In this document: piece by piece, positions 29,403 to 39,401 of the stretch
Layout: every line of letters begins with the position of its first letter
How positions within the stretch are numbered: the stretch's first letter is position 1
DNA from: Aurantiochytrium sp. KH105
Lineage: Eukaryota; Sar; Bigyra; Thraustochytrida; Thraustochytriidae
Assembly: GCA_003116975.1 (NCBI GenBank)
Contig: BGKB01000012.1
Span: 434,001-498,000 of the forward strand
Reading direction: 5' to 3'
DNA: 64,000 nt
Program-made: the position numbers and the translations under genes
Notes under the pieces: generated by a model
Told to the model about the DNA's origin: nothing
What the model saw: only the letters and a program-made list of their open reading frames with translations
Databases searched by the model: none

Positions 29403-29641
29403 AGCTTGTCGTCATAAAAGGATCCTTGCCCTGTCTGGTCGACGAATGAATTTTGGATTTTGTAAGATTCTGTTGAGAGCTTGAGATCCTGCGCAAAACT
29501 ATATGAACGCCCAGGACAAGGCCGCGGAAATTGCGCACTGCAGTTGGAGCTTCTCATCGTCGAGAGCCTTCCCCTGACTGGCCGACGAATAAATTTTGAT
29601 TTTTGTAATAGGCCCCCCAATTTTCTTGAGAGCTTGAGAGC
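29346..29641 (+). repeat. Decayed tandem duplication of the SDR gene 3' end
   Basis: Copy 1 (29346-29487) covers the last ~18 codons plus 3' flank of the SDR gene. Copy 2 (29489-29641) repeats it in the same order with substitutions and small indels. Anchor words in both are CTGCGCAAAA, ATGAACGCCC, CAAGG, GCGGA, TTGCGCA/CTGCGCA, GAGCTT, TGGYCGACGAAT, AAATTTTG/GAATTTTG and TTGAGAGCTTGAGA. Copy 2 has an early in-frame TGA and so is not coding. Copy 2 contains an AATAAA where copy 1 has AATGAA. Confidence 0.88.
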
Positions 29642-30183
29642 CTCATGGCTGTTTCCAATACTCCTGGCATTGGTGCGCCGTCAACAGCAGTCGTACACCA
29701 CGGAGCACTCCTTCTTGCTTGTTTTATTTTTAGAATGGAGCGTGTATGCTTCTACGTTGAAAACCGATACTTGTTTTGTCTTCTGAATTGAAACGCTTTA
29801 ATGAGAATCCCTGGCTTGGCGAGTCGGCTGGCTGGCTGGCTGGCTGGTCGACTGGCTGGCCTACGAGATCGTGAAGAAGGTAGGCACCTGCAAGTAACCA
29901 ATCTCCTTCATTTGAGTGTCTCGTCTTTGCGAAATGTAAATTTCTATTCCTTCCCCTTCTTCTTATTCTTCGCGCACCCAACTTGTGCGGAAAATCGCGC
30001 TTCGTGCGTTTCTCTGCGCCTGCTGGGCGCCACTACTCGTGCGGAGGAAAGAAATGATTCGAATGGAAAAGATGACTTTTTGGGGGAGTAAGAAGGAGGC
30101 AATCGAATGCGACCAAGTGCAACGAGGCGCAACGGAATGAGAAGGGCCTGGCGTTGTCGTTGTGGTGTGACAACGAATGGTAC
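29642..30183. other. Spacer with (GGCT)n, no gene seen
   Basis: Convergent spacer between the SDR gene and the secreted-protein gene. Holds a GGCT array at 29825-29848. No gene recognised. Confidence 0.55.
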
Positions 30184-30747
30184 TTAATTTTTGTCAAACG
30201 ATTCTTCTGAGGATTCCGACCCGGAATCGTCGATATCCTCTGCCTTGGGCTCTTCGGATGTCTCTGCCGTGAGCTCTTCGGAGGAGTCATCCGAACCGGC
30301 ACTTTTACTCTTAGCCCACACAGGATAGTAGCAGTAGTTGTGGTTGTACGTCCTGTAGGCCTGGTAACACTCGACTCCATACTTGGGCTTGTACGCACCA
30401 ACGAGGCCAGTGTGAACCTCGCACGTGTGACGATGGCTGCGCTCGTCGTACTCGAATCCGGTGCAACCATGGGTGTAGAAGCAAAGATTTGCGCATTGGT
30501 ACTTGCTCCAGATATTCCGGTAGAGCTTGTAGTCTCCGGTTCCGTAGGGCGAGCCCCAGGAATTGGTTCGTTCGCGGCAGAAACCATCGCCAACAGTCCT
30601 GAAGGCTAGGCACCTATACGGATAGCTGCCCTCCTTGTCTGCGAGAAGGCTTTCTGCCTCGGACCGGAGACTGGCAGCTTCACTCATGGTCGCCAGTACC
30701 ATCATCACCAGTACCAAGAGAAGGCTCGAGCGCATGCTTGTTTCCAT
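30184..30747 (-). CDS. Secreted Cys-rich protein, PAN/apple-like
   Basis: Predicted 187-residue secreted protein. A signal peptide is clear (MRSSLLLVLVMMVLATMSEA). The mature part has eight cysteines in ~100 residues in contexts such as YRCLAF, YQCANLCFYTHGCTGFEYD and HTCEVHTG; the CxxxC and C-x-G-F-x-Y/F-like arrangement resembles PAN/apple domains, which bind proteins or carbohydrates. An acidic Ser/Glu-rich tail follows (~140-187). The Met at 30747 is preferred (one more Met, 30735, follows); 30804 would put a polar stretch before the signal peptide. The leader carries a GTGA/GAGT tetranucleotide array. Confidence 0.75.
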   Translation of the reverse strand: METSMRSSLLLVLVMMVLATMSEAASLRSEAESLLADKEGSYPYRCLAFRTVGDGFCRERTNSWGSPYGTGDYKLYRNIWSKYQCANLCFYTHGCTGFEYDERSHRHTCEVHTGLVGAYKPKYGVECYQAYRTYNHNYCYYPVWAKSKSAGSDDSSEELTAETSEEPKAEDIDDSGSESSEESFDKN

Positions 30748-31271
30748 CTCGCACCTTGGCTCGACTTGGTGCTTTTCTTGCTTCTTGTTCACTCTCTCAC
30801 TCACTCACTTACTCTCGACCGCAATGGTCTTGATCAATACGATCGGGCTCTCAAAAGGTTTCGGATTTGCTCTTCGGTTGATGCGCTCGTCTCGGAGCCA
30901 GCAAATGCCGCCGGACGCCTGGCCTCCCGCTCGCTCTCTCGAGTCCCGTGATGTCGGTCTTGTAAGATTATTGTGCACGATGCCCAGCCTGGCGGCCGCC
31001 AGCATCTACCTTCTGTGCGTCGCGCCAAGATCCTTCCTCACCAACGCCCTCCTGCACACGTGCACACGTGGCCTATACCTCGACTTTCGAGACGCACAAA
31101 TGGCTGGCTGCTGCATTGTATCCATCGCATCGTGGCATTCTGCATCACCGGTTCCCTTCAAGTTTCTCTTCAAATGCAGCAAAGATCGAGCCCCGGCCAA
31201 CGTGGAAACGTGCTTCCCCCCGCCACAAACAGCGCAAGGAGTCGATCGTTCGCGTGCGATTCCATGCACGC

Positions 31272-31273
<2 letters not shown>

Positions 31274-31355
<82 letters not shown>
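31274..31355. repeat. (GCTT)n array, ~20 copies
   Basis: 82 bases of perfect tetranucleotide repeat, the longest in the window. Confidence 0.97.
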
Positions 31356-31412
31356 ATGTGCGCGAGTCGACTGGCTGATGGCCGGGAGAACGCGCGCCAA
31401 CGTTCCTCCATC

Positions 31413-31465
31413 GTATCGCATCGCATCGCATCGCGTCGCGTCGCATCGCATCGCGTCGCGTCGCA
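31413..31465. repeat. (GCATC/GCGTC)n pentanucleotide repeat
   Basis: About ten imperfect copies of the five-base unit TCGCA/TCGCG in succession. Confidence 0.85.
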
Positions 31466-32300
31466 TGCGTCGTCGCGCTCCGCGGCCCCCTCAATGGTCA
31501 CCACCTCGCCGAGGGCGCAGCGTCTGCAGGGCAGACGGCGGCCGCGCCGGACGCCGCGCCGCGAGCGAGCGAGCGAGCGAGCGAGCGAGCTACTGGCACG
31601 TGGAACGAAGAGAAAAATGTCCCCGAGCGGGCTCCATGACTCTGAACGTTAATGGGGAGGGCCGTCTCGGGGAAGGATGCGGAGAATGCAGTGGGAGGAG
31701 CGGGAGAAGATGGGAGAACGGGACGCGCGGCCGGGCCGCGGAAGATCCTTCGTCTCTGGCGGCCGGTAATCGCGCGAGAGGAAAGGTGAAACAAGATTCT
31801 GTTCGTTCTCTTGGCCAGTGGTTCTCAACGTTCGGGCTGCTGCGCTTGGCGTCTCGCCCTTGAGACAGTGGGCGAGTCGAGAGCCGCAAGAGCAAGGCCA
31901 GATAAGAAGGCAGTGTATGCCTTGGCTTAGCTTTCTTTGTACGCTGATTCTGGCATCGAGGTCGGTGAGGCAAGGATGCAAAGCTGTCGCGCTAGCGCGG
32001 CGAGAGTGGGAGACGGAATGCAGCGCAAACGCTTCCTGCGTGATAATTCGAAATGATGCTCTGCGCACGAACAAGTCCAGATGCTCCCCATACCGCGACT
32101 TTTTCCCAGGATCACGATCTTCACGACTGACTTTAGACGAATTCACCTGCCAGTATGAGAGGGTAAAACAAGCTTTCAATGGCCATCTTTGTTGAATGCA
32201 TATGTCAAGGCAGTCTGATGCAAGGAACTTCAACAGCAAGCAAGGCAACTGCGCTTGTTTTGCGACTTCCATTTCGTTGCGATGTATACACGTTTGCTGA

Positions 32301-32702
32301 TCAATTCAATTCATTATTGCTGAGCTTCTCAATGAGCGCGAGCTGGTCCGCTTCAACCTTGGCGAGAGAGTTGAGCTGCGTGTCGAGACGTTCGAGTTCT
32401 GCCTCACGTTCCTGCAGCAAGAGCATACGCTGACGCTGTTTCTGCTTGCGCGTCTCAATTTCTGCGTCTACAAGGTTGCGCTGTCCAATGGCGCGCAACT
32501 TTTCCTTTTCAATAATTTTGGCCTGCGCATCTAGCACCTGCACAAAGGTCTGCACATTTTCCGTAAAATCGCCAACTTTGCTGGCAAAGTCTCGGCACTC
32601 GTCGCGGAGCTCGCCAGTGTTCTCGTACTTTTCGTGATCGAAAACACGAATGTTGGCCGCATCGTCAAAGGACACCGTCACGTCCGCGAGCGGCTCGCCC
32701 AT
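32301..32702 (-). CDS. IFT20: Intraflagellar transport protein 20
   Basis: Predicted 133-residue IFT20, the IFT-B subunit that also works at the Golgi to send membrane proteins to the cilium. Family matches are FDDAANIRVFDHEKY near the N-terminus, ELRDECRDFASKVGDF, EKLRAIGQRNLVDAE (compare the AIGxRN core of known IFT20), and VEADQLALIEKLSNNE at the end. The protein is almost entirely coiled coil, as expected, and length equals that of other IFT20 proteins. The Met at 32702 gives the family-typical start; the frame is open to 32855 but through low-complexity leader including a GCGA array 10-31 bases upstream. Confidence 0.87.
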   Translation of the reverse strand: MGEPLADVTVSFDDAANIRVFDHEKYENTGELRDECRDFASKVGDFTENVQTFVQVLDAQAKIIEKEKLRAIGQRNLVDAEIETRKQKQRQRMLLLQEREAELERLDTQLNSLAKVEADQLALIEKLSNNELN

Positions 32703-33199
32703 CTTCACTTTCGTTCGCTCGCTCGCTCGCTCGGTAGGATGGGCGTGCGGGCGGTCGGTCGGTCGGTCGGTCGTTCTGGTGCCTGACTGTCTGACACACT
32801 GACTGCTCCGATCAACTGACCCAAACAGGCCTTCTTCCTTGGAGCTCCGCTCCACGCGCGCCCGCCCTGTTCAAGTGTCGCGTCTAGGAATGGAGTAGTC
32901 GCGAGTGCGCTCCTCCCGCGCGATTCTCACACCCTCGCTGCGCAAGATTTTGCTTCGTCAGGCACGCCGAGGCCAGACCAGCTCGAAAGAGAGTCTCACT
33001 GCGCAGACAGTGGCCAAGAAGTGGTCTAACGGCACTTTTGCGGCGGCAAACCGCAGAGCGCTCTCACAACATTGGCAGAGAGCTGGATGGATAGGAGATA
33101 GGGGTGGGTAGTCCTTCCCGTGCCTGACACGAACTAGGTAGCGACAATCGCGAGTTCCGAGCACGTGCGAGCAGCGACTCGAGAAGAGCTCCGCGCAAG
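32703..33199. other. Divergent spacer, no gene seen
   Basis: Holds the GCGA array of the IFT20 leader (32712-32733) and a GGTC array (32751-32773). No gene recognised. Confidence 0.6.
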
Positions 33200-34302
33200 A
33201 TGCTCGCCGGGCTGGCCAGCCTTGTTGCGAGCGAGGAGAGGTTTTGCCAAGAAAGCGAAAACAGCATCATCTTTCGTAGCGACTGGGACACCTTTGCGTT
33301 GCCAGCATATTTCTGCAAAGAGTCAAAGCAAGCGAGCAGTAGCACGGTACCCGATTCATCAAGGCAAGAGGGCGTCAAGACGGTGTCTGAGTCAAAGCTC
33401 GGGATCGACTTTACTCGAGCGTGCCAGCATGACTTCACCATCGAATTGAAGTCCGCGGCGCAGAACTGTTCCAAGGTAACAGTTCGGCAACTCCCAGACG
33501 AGGATGAGCAGCTTGGCGCTGTTGTCTGGGACTGCGGACTTGTCCTTTGCCGCATCTTAGACCGTATTACCGCTCAGCTTGGGCCCGATTGGTTGCACAA
33601 AACTTTGGTTGTTGAGCTTGGCAGTGGAACGGGGGTTGTGGGTCTCTGTGCTGCGCAGCTCGGTGCAAAGCGGCTTGTTTTATCGGATCGCGTAGAAATG
33701 CTCGAGCTTCTTACAAGCAATTGCAATGGAACTCTTGCGCCAAACTCTTTGGCGCAAACCTCCGCATATTCATGGTACGTTTTAGTGTGCGCTCCCACTG
33801 AAAAGCTGATAAACAAGGGTTCGAGGGCCTCTTGAATGAGAGACTGACTTTTCGTTGTTCAAATGAAGGGGCGAGAACCTTTTGCCAGAGTTTGAGAGAC
33901 AGCCAGATGAGGAGATTGCCCGTCTCGTGCTGTGCTCGGACGTATTGTATGCTTCCGAATCGCATCCGCAGCTTCTTCGGACGCTTAACCAATTGCTTGA
34001 TGGTGCCACCACGGTTTTGCTAGCAGTCAAGTTTCGCAAGCCAGCGTAAGTCCCTACCTAGAATGACTCTCTTTCCTTCCTTCAGGAAAGTACGCGTCCG
34101 CATTAAGTCTAACAACTCGAGCCCCGCTTTTCTTTCTACTTTTTTTTCTGTGGCAAAATACAGCATTGAGATTGCGTTTCTCCAATCGCTAGAGGAACTT
34201 GGTGTCCGAGTCTACGCGACGCCTCTCGCGTGGTGCGAGGAGGCAACACGCCATGCAGGTCATCAGACAGCATTATCTGTGTTCTATCTCTTTCGCCCTT
34301 GA
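33200..34302 (+). CDS. METTL21-like lysine methyltransferase, spliced
   Basis: Predicted Methyltransf_16 (METTL21/EEF-KMT type) SAM-dependent protein lysine methyltransferase, and the clearest intron-containing gene here. Exon 1 (33200-33774) encodes GAVVWDCGLVLCRIL and the SAM motif VVELGSGTGVVGLCAAQLGA. Intron 1 is 33775-33868 (GTACGT...AAG). Exon 2 (33869-34045) encodes LVLCSDVLYASESHPQLL, the D-x-x-Y type active-site region of the family. Intron 2 begins at 34046 (GTAAGT) and ends at 34085 or 34163; both acceptors follow a pyrimidine tract and both keep the frame. The last exon ends at 34302. Known relatives methylate Hsp70, VCP or eEF1A; the target here is unknown. Confidence 0.85.
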
Positions 34303-34645
34303 ACACTTTGGACACTCGTGAAGCTCTTCGCAGTGCCTTCAATGCCAAAGACCATTTCCAATGGCAAGGGAGAAACAAACCAAATCAAGGAAAACTAATT
34401 GCTGCTCGTTCGTTCAAGAGACCTACCTCTCATTCCATCAAGCCCAAGAAAGGGTTTCATTGATGTGAATTCTAAACAATAAAAAATTACCACTCGGTGG
34501 CAAATTCAAGTTTCAAAGTTTTTTGTTTTTTTTTACCTTCAACGGCTATACAAGAACAGAGGATCGCTCGCGGATTGGTTCGTGTCGCCGCGATGTGTGC
34601 AATAATGCATGCGCGGCGAAGGGACGCGCCGTGACAACGTAGCCC
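34303..34645. other. Spacer, no gene seen
   Basis: 343 bases between two plus-strand genes; AT-rich around 34470-34540 with AATAAA at 34478-34485 and a T run. Probably the 3' end of the methyltransferase transcript and promoter of the next gene. Confidence 0.55.
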
Positions 34646-37600
34646 ATGGCGATGAACCCTGCGCGGCATGAAGTGTCGCGGAGACGCCCACGGACAGCCG
34701 ACGATGCTGGTGCAGCTACGTCCAAAAATGACAGGCGCACAAAGTTTCGAGACTCCTTGTTTCCTGAAACCTTTCGCAAAAGAAGCGAATTTGCACGCAT
34801 TATGGACATGCCCATCGAGCGCGTGACGCACAAACGAGCCGACATGCACGCATATCTGTCGCTCGAGACGGGTGTTGATCCTGATCTGGACCCTCGTTTC
34901 TTCAAACCATCCGAAGAAGCAATCGAGGTCTTTGTACGCAGACCCAAGCTACAGCAAGAGGCAGAGGAGCGCGCGGCCTCATCAGCACGCAGAGCCAGCG
35001 ATGCTCGTGAAAAGGCGATTGCAGCTCGCCCGCGTCGTCAGTCTCGTAAATCTAGCACTCTCAATCATGCTCATACAGAGACCGAGGTCACTCCAGTGCC
35101 GCGACGAAGGCGCACGACCAAGAGCAGCCCTAAGGGCAGAAAGCCCTTGTCGAACGCAAATTCCTTCACCAGCATCAGATCGTCACTTACTGTGTGCGCC
35201 CCCCCCGGCACCCAAGATTCACGGGGGAAAGGTTCGCCGAGCCACGAGCATTTCCATGACCGATATGGTCGAGATGAGTTTCATCGTTTACGAAATGGAC
35301 CCGCATCGAGAAATCAAGGATCGTCTTCAGAAGGTCTAGCGCTTGCTCTTGCGGCGGGGGAACACCAGTTGAGTTTGGCGCTTGTCTTGCACGCCTCCAC
35401 GGTTGGAATCGAGCATACCCTCACGGTTCAGGCAGCCAAGAACTTGCGACATTGTCTCTTGGCGCAAAAAAAGACAAGAGAGGCCCAAGAACTTGAGCGG
35501 AATTTGGAACAGACTCTCGTCAAGCTCCGTAAACGTCTCGAGCTGAAGCGTACAACAAAACAAGCCACGAGCAAAGACGTCAAGGCCACTGATGATGCGA
35601 CCAGGAAATCATCCGAAGAAGATGCATATCAGTCAATGCGTCGGACCATTGCACGAGCACGCAGCGATGATGAGAGCAAAGAGCAGAAGCTTCCTTTTGA
35701 GAGGTCAATATTTACGCCTGTAGAGTTTGCTGGATCCTTTGGCCTCTCGAAAACCCCGCCGAGCAAGAGGACTATTTATCCGCGCTGGAATGAGTTTCGT
35801 GCGGAGACAAAGCTTGATGTCGATGGCGCTTCGTATGTGCTTCGAGACTCTGTATCTGTACATTTTGTGTACAAGCACTCTGACGATGAAAAACGAGACC
35901 ACGGGGAGCTGGATAGACTGGGCATTGTGCGAGTCAATCCAAAGGAACAGAGAGATAGTACGGAAGGAAAAGGAACACTGGAACTGAATCCGAGTGATGT
36001 TGTAGCGACTCTGCCTGTGCCCTCGGGCAAAGAAGGTACAGTGGTCTTTCGCGGAAATCAATTTACCGACGTTGGCTCCTTTTCCGTGCACTACCTGCTT
36101 CATGGGAGTTTCTTTTCGATCGGATCCTCTGCCGCGTTCAACATTTGCCACGTCCATATTAGCCTCGTCTTGCTCAACAAGGATATTCGTAGCGGCGACG
36201 CAATGCACATACAGTACAGCTCCAGCTTAAAACAAGGTCAGCTTCAGTGCGACTGGATTGGCCTATTTCGCGAAGACGGCGAGTACGAAGAAGAGGATGA
36301 GAACTACAATGAGTACCCCGATGATCAACGGAGAGGGTCGCCGGACACCTGCATCCTGCGTTTGTCTTTGGGACCCGAGAGGTCCGGAGAGTGTGTGATC
36401 GATGAAGATCAGGCGCGGGGGCTGCGGCCCGGGGTTTATCATGTGCGTAGTTTCTACGAAGCAGGAGGCACATATGTGGAGACGGGAAAGTCGGCATCGT
36501 TTATTATTCGTGTACGCGAAAGCGTGTATCGCAGTCGTTCCATGGGCATCGAAAGACACGTGCGTATGTGTATCATTACGAACCCAGGGGACCTCAAGCA
36601 AGACCGTTTGGCTCTCCGCGAAGCGCTAAATGAACGCCTCGAGGACTTTCGGCGCCGCTATCGCGTCCAAATCACGCTTGTCGACCTCGCCGATCATATC
36701 ATTGCTGATGATTTGTGTGCCGACAAACTCGACGACTTGTCGCGAGGCATGAGCGGCGTGGAAGCGCTGTTTCACGAGATCGAGGCCTGTCGGCCCTTCA
36801 ACTTTCTTCTTGTTGCAGACCGTTTCGGATGGTTGCTCCGAGACGGCGTACCAGCGCGACTCGAGCGCATGATGCCATGGCTTCAGAGTGAGGCGACCAA
36901 ACAGCGCAGCATTCTCGACGTTGCGGCCGAATTTGCTGTGGAGACTCCTCTGGCCCAAGGCGAGGATAGTGACGTGGAGGCCGTCCTTTTTTGGAAGTGC
37001 ACACGAGCAGATCCGCTCGACGCAGCCTTGGGAATAACAACGGAAAACAGTGACCCGGAGAGACTCGAGGCAGACGCTGATGAGAACTTTGATGGGTTGT
37101 TACGGCTCGAAGAGAGAATGTGGCGTGAGTGCGGGCTTGAAGCACTTTCCTACGAGTCCATCGAAGAGTTGGCGTCGAACACTGCAGATCAAGTTCTGGA
37201 CGAGCTTGAGGCTGTATTCCCTGAAGAAGCAGTGCCTTCTGCGCGCCGCGTCGTCATGTGCAGCATGGAGTCTGTCGCCAATCTCTACCGTCGGCGCGTG
37301 GGAGAACTCTCGCCTGGATTTCAGCAGATCATGACCTCTTTAGAAGCGTTTGCGCTTTTTCTTCCCCGAAATCTCCCGTACTCATTGCACGACCTCACGG
37401 AGCTTCAGGTAAAGATGGTGCGCAAGACGGTACGGACTTTGGGTGCCGATGCAGAGGCGACCTTGCGTGAACGATTAGGAGACTCGCTTTTCTTGCCTGA
37501 GATTAATCCTACATGGTCGCGCGTTGACTCGTGCGCACCTGATGTATGGGATAGGGGCACGCCTCTTGCTCTTGTGGCGAGCCCCCTTGCGGGCAAATCG

Positions 37601-38902
37601 ACTCTCGTCTCGCTTTTGATGGAGAATTTGCATGCATCGATGCTTCCCTGGGGCGACCTGACTCCAACAGCGACGGAACTCACAACAAGGCAGTTCTTTG
37701 TGCACAAGGGCACACGGCATATTCTGATTGGGCTGTTTCTTGGTTCGTCGTCCAAGTTTCGAACCGGGGCCTCAATTGCCTCGTACGTAGTCCAAGAAGC
37801 CTTGGAAGCGCTAGGAGAGACCACAGTACTAGGATCTATGGGGCTGGGTTCGCCTTTGCAGGCGCAGCATCAACAGCAGGCTGCGGGACATCGTGGAGTC
37901 GATTTCGACGTCTTGATTCCGGTACTTCAGAGACACAAAGCGCGACTGATTCTCGTGCTTGATGATGTTGATGAAGTCGGCGTGAACTGGCTGCCCCGAA
38001 CACTTGATCCATTTCTCTTTCGTGTCATCATGACGATGAAACCAAACTCCGCTGCATATCAGAGCGCCAAACAGCGCCTCTTCAACTTTGCATATCTAGC
38101 TCAAGCTTTCCCGTCAGATTTGCTGGACAAATTGGAGAAAGGCGCAGGAAACGTGCCAGCAGCAACGCTGCGTTCTGTCACAGGGAAACTGACGTCCCGC
38201 CAAACGTGTGCTGGTCTTGACGCGATTACGGACATGAATGCAGTCGCGACTAAACTCGTGAAAAAGTGTATGGCAGAGCTTGGGTCCCATCAAGGCAAGG
38301 CGGCAGAGCTATTACAGTTGTGCAAATCGGACCCAACGTGGTGGTGCCACATATTTGAACGCGTGAATCCGGCGTCGTTTAAGCGACAGCTTATTTGCGA
38401 TGACGCGACGATTGGTCGCTTCAATCTTGTTCTCTTTGCTTGGGAGGCTAACATCCTGAATGAGTCTGAGCATCTGTCCGCAATCAAGGCCCTCTCAACG
38501 CGGGATCTCGTGCATGACATTCTAGGGCGTCTTGTCAAGCAGCGACCAACTGCTGGACTGATGTTGCAAGTGCTCGTCCGGCCCGCGAACAAAGCCGTGG
38601 CAGAGCGTGAAATCATGAGCATAATTGAGAGTCATCGCCACTGGAATGCGGTACACTACAGTGTGGCGCGCAGATTTTTTATCGAAACGATTGCGGAGCC
38701 TGTCGCTGGCAAACTCGTTTTGCGAAATCAGTGGCTCCGGGAGACCATTGAAGAGTTCTTGCACACAACGAGCGTCCCCAAGCTGACTCATCATCAGCAG
38801 TCCACGCTTCATCTCAAATCGGGGTCGCCGCAATCTGCAATGGGGGGACGTCAGCGTCGCCTTTCGCATTTTATGTCTGCTGCAAGCCCATCTAGTCCAT
38901 GA
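34646..38902 (+). CDS. DUF4062-NACHT STAND NTPase (NPHP3/TEP1-like)
   Basis: Predicted 1418-residue signalling-type NTPase. Residues 1-230 are basic and disordered. Residues ~230-310 are helical with a coiled coil. Two beta-rich segments follow (~360-500 and ~505-630); the second contains CDWIGLFREDGEYEEED and LRPGVYHVRSFYEAGG, like SKICH/Ig-type domains. A DUF4062-like domain is next (~638-735: ITNPGDLKQDRLALREAL, then EACRPFNFLLVADRFGWL), then a NACHT-like domain with Walker A ASPLAGKSTL (~978-987; first Gly is Ala) and Walker B LILVLDDVDEV (~1101-1111). DUF4062 plus NACHT is the core of nephrocystin-3, TEP1 and NWD1, but the TPR or WD40 repeats that normally follow are absent; ~300 helical residues end the protein. 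Confidence 0.82.
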   Translation: MAMNPARHEVSRRRPRTADDAGAATSKNDRRTKFRDSLFPETFRKRSEFARIMDMPIERVTHKRADMHAYLSLETGVDPDLDPRFFKPSEEAIEVFVRRPKLQQEAEERAASSARRASDAREKAIAARPRRQSRKSSTLNHAHTETEVTPVPRRRRTTKSSPKGRKPLSNANSFTSIRSSLTVCAPPGTQDSRGKGSPSHEHFHDRYGRDEFHRLRNGPASRNQGSSSEGLALALAAGEHQLSLALVLHASTVGIEHTLTVQAAKNLRHCLLAQKKTREAQELERNLEQTLVKLRKRLELKRTTKQATSKDVKATDDATRKSSEEDAYQSMRRTIARARSDDESKEQKLPFERSIFTPVEFAGSFGLSKTPPSKRTIYPRWNEFRAETKLDVDGASYVLRDSVSVHFVYKHSDDEKRDHGELDRLGIVRVNPKEQRDSTEGKGTLELNPSDVVATLPVPSGKEGTVVFRGNQFTDVGSFSVHYLLHGSFFSIGSSAAFNICHVHISLVLLNKDIRSGDAMHIQYSSSLKQGQLQCDWIGLFREDGEYEEEDENYNEYPDDQRRGSPDTCILRLSLGPERSGECVIDEDQARGLRPGVYHVRSFYEAGGTYVETGKSASFIIRVRESVYRSRSMGIERHVRMCIITNPGDLKQDRLALREALNERLEDFRRRYRVQITLVDLADHIIADDLCADKLDDLSRGMSGVEALFHEIEACRPFNFLLVADRFGWLLRDGVPARLERMMPWLQSEATKQRSILDVAAEFAVETPLAQGEDSDVEAVLFWKCTRADPLDAALGITTENSDPERLEADADENFDGLLRLEERMWRECGLEALSYESIEELASNTADQVLDELEAVFPEEAVPSARRVVMCSMESVANLYRRRVGELSPGFQQIMTSLEAFALFLPRNLPYSLHDLTELQVKMVRKTVRTLGADAEATLRERLGDSLFLPEINPTWSRVDSCAPDVWDRGTPLALVASPLAGKSTLVSLLMENLHASMLPWGDLTPTATELTTRQFFVHKGTRHILIGLFLGSSSKFRTGASIASYVVQEALEALGETTVLGSMGLGSPLQAQHQQQAAGHRGVDFDVLIPVLQRHKARLILVLDDVDEVGVNWLPRTLDPFLFRVIMTMKPNSAAYQSAKQRLFNFAYLAQAFPSDLLDKLEKGAGNVPAATLRSVTGKLTSRQTCAGLDAITDMNAVATKLVKKCMAELGSHQGKAAELLQLCKSDPTWWCHIFERVNPASFKRQLICDDATIGRFNLVLFAWEANILNESEHLSAIKALSTRDLVHDILGRLVKQRPTAGLMLQVLVRPANKAVAEREIMSIIESHRHWNAVHYSVARRFFIETIAEPVAGKLVLRNQWLRETIEEFLHTTSVPKLTHHQQSTLHLKSGSPQSAMGGRQRRLSHFMSAASPSSP

Positions 38903-39401
38903 TGCGCCGGTGGCGCAGGATGTCACTTGCATTCTTCTGTGACGAAAGAGGCAATTTTACTTTGTTCGATCCAAATGCCAAAGTGCTGGTCAAACAATCC
39001 TCCCGACGCGCTACTCAGACGCATATTGTCTCCAATGCTATGCCTTCAGCTTCGGATCGAAGATGTCGCACCAGGACCAAAGATTTTATGTAGCGGTGAT
39101 GATGCAGCGAATACCTTGTAGGTCAGCAATCGGACCGCGATGGAACAATAGCGAGAGAGCGATGAGCGCAAAAGTCATAATTCTTATCAGACAGATGAGC
39201 AGAGCAGCAAACATCACAGGAAGGCAGGATGCTCGCGTGAACTTGCGACCACTCAATCTTGTAGATCGAACGGAAGATGTTAAATTGCATGAAGATAATC
39301 GTTACTACGTTTGTATCGTAAATTTTGAGAGAGAGAGAAAGTAACTGGGGGAGGAAAATCCAGGGACACATATAATTTACACACTCGTGTAAAATGTGCG
39401 T
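38903..39401. other. Convergent spacer, no gene seen
   Basis: About 500 bases between converging genes, moderately AT-rich. A 93-codon ORF (39063-39344) shows no recognisable feature. Confidence 0.5.

Larger units (their letters stand above)
30748..32300. other. Microsatellite-rich spacer, no gene seen
   Basis: 1.55 kb upstream of the secreted-protein gene and downstream of IFT20. Holds GTGA/GAGT repeats (30793-30816), an 82-base GCTT array, GCATC/GCGTC pentamer runs (31413-31465), and a GCGA array (31562-31590). ORFs here translate largely from the arrays (Leu-Ala-Cys-Leu repeats). Confidence 0.65.

Noticed and set aside
31816-31829. CAGTGGTTCTCAAC, resembling a hAT-transposon terminus
   Set aside because: No inverted partner or 8-base target duplication was found within several kb, and a 14-base match alone is weak.
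30635-31863. ORFs with Leu-Ala-Cys-Leu or Lys-Gln-Ala-Ser repeats
   Set aside because: They are translations of the GCTT array in different frames; the non-repeat parts show no recognisable domain.
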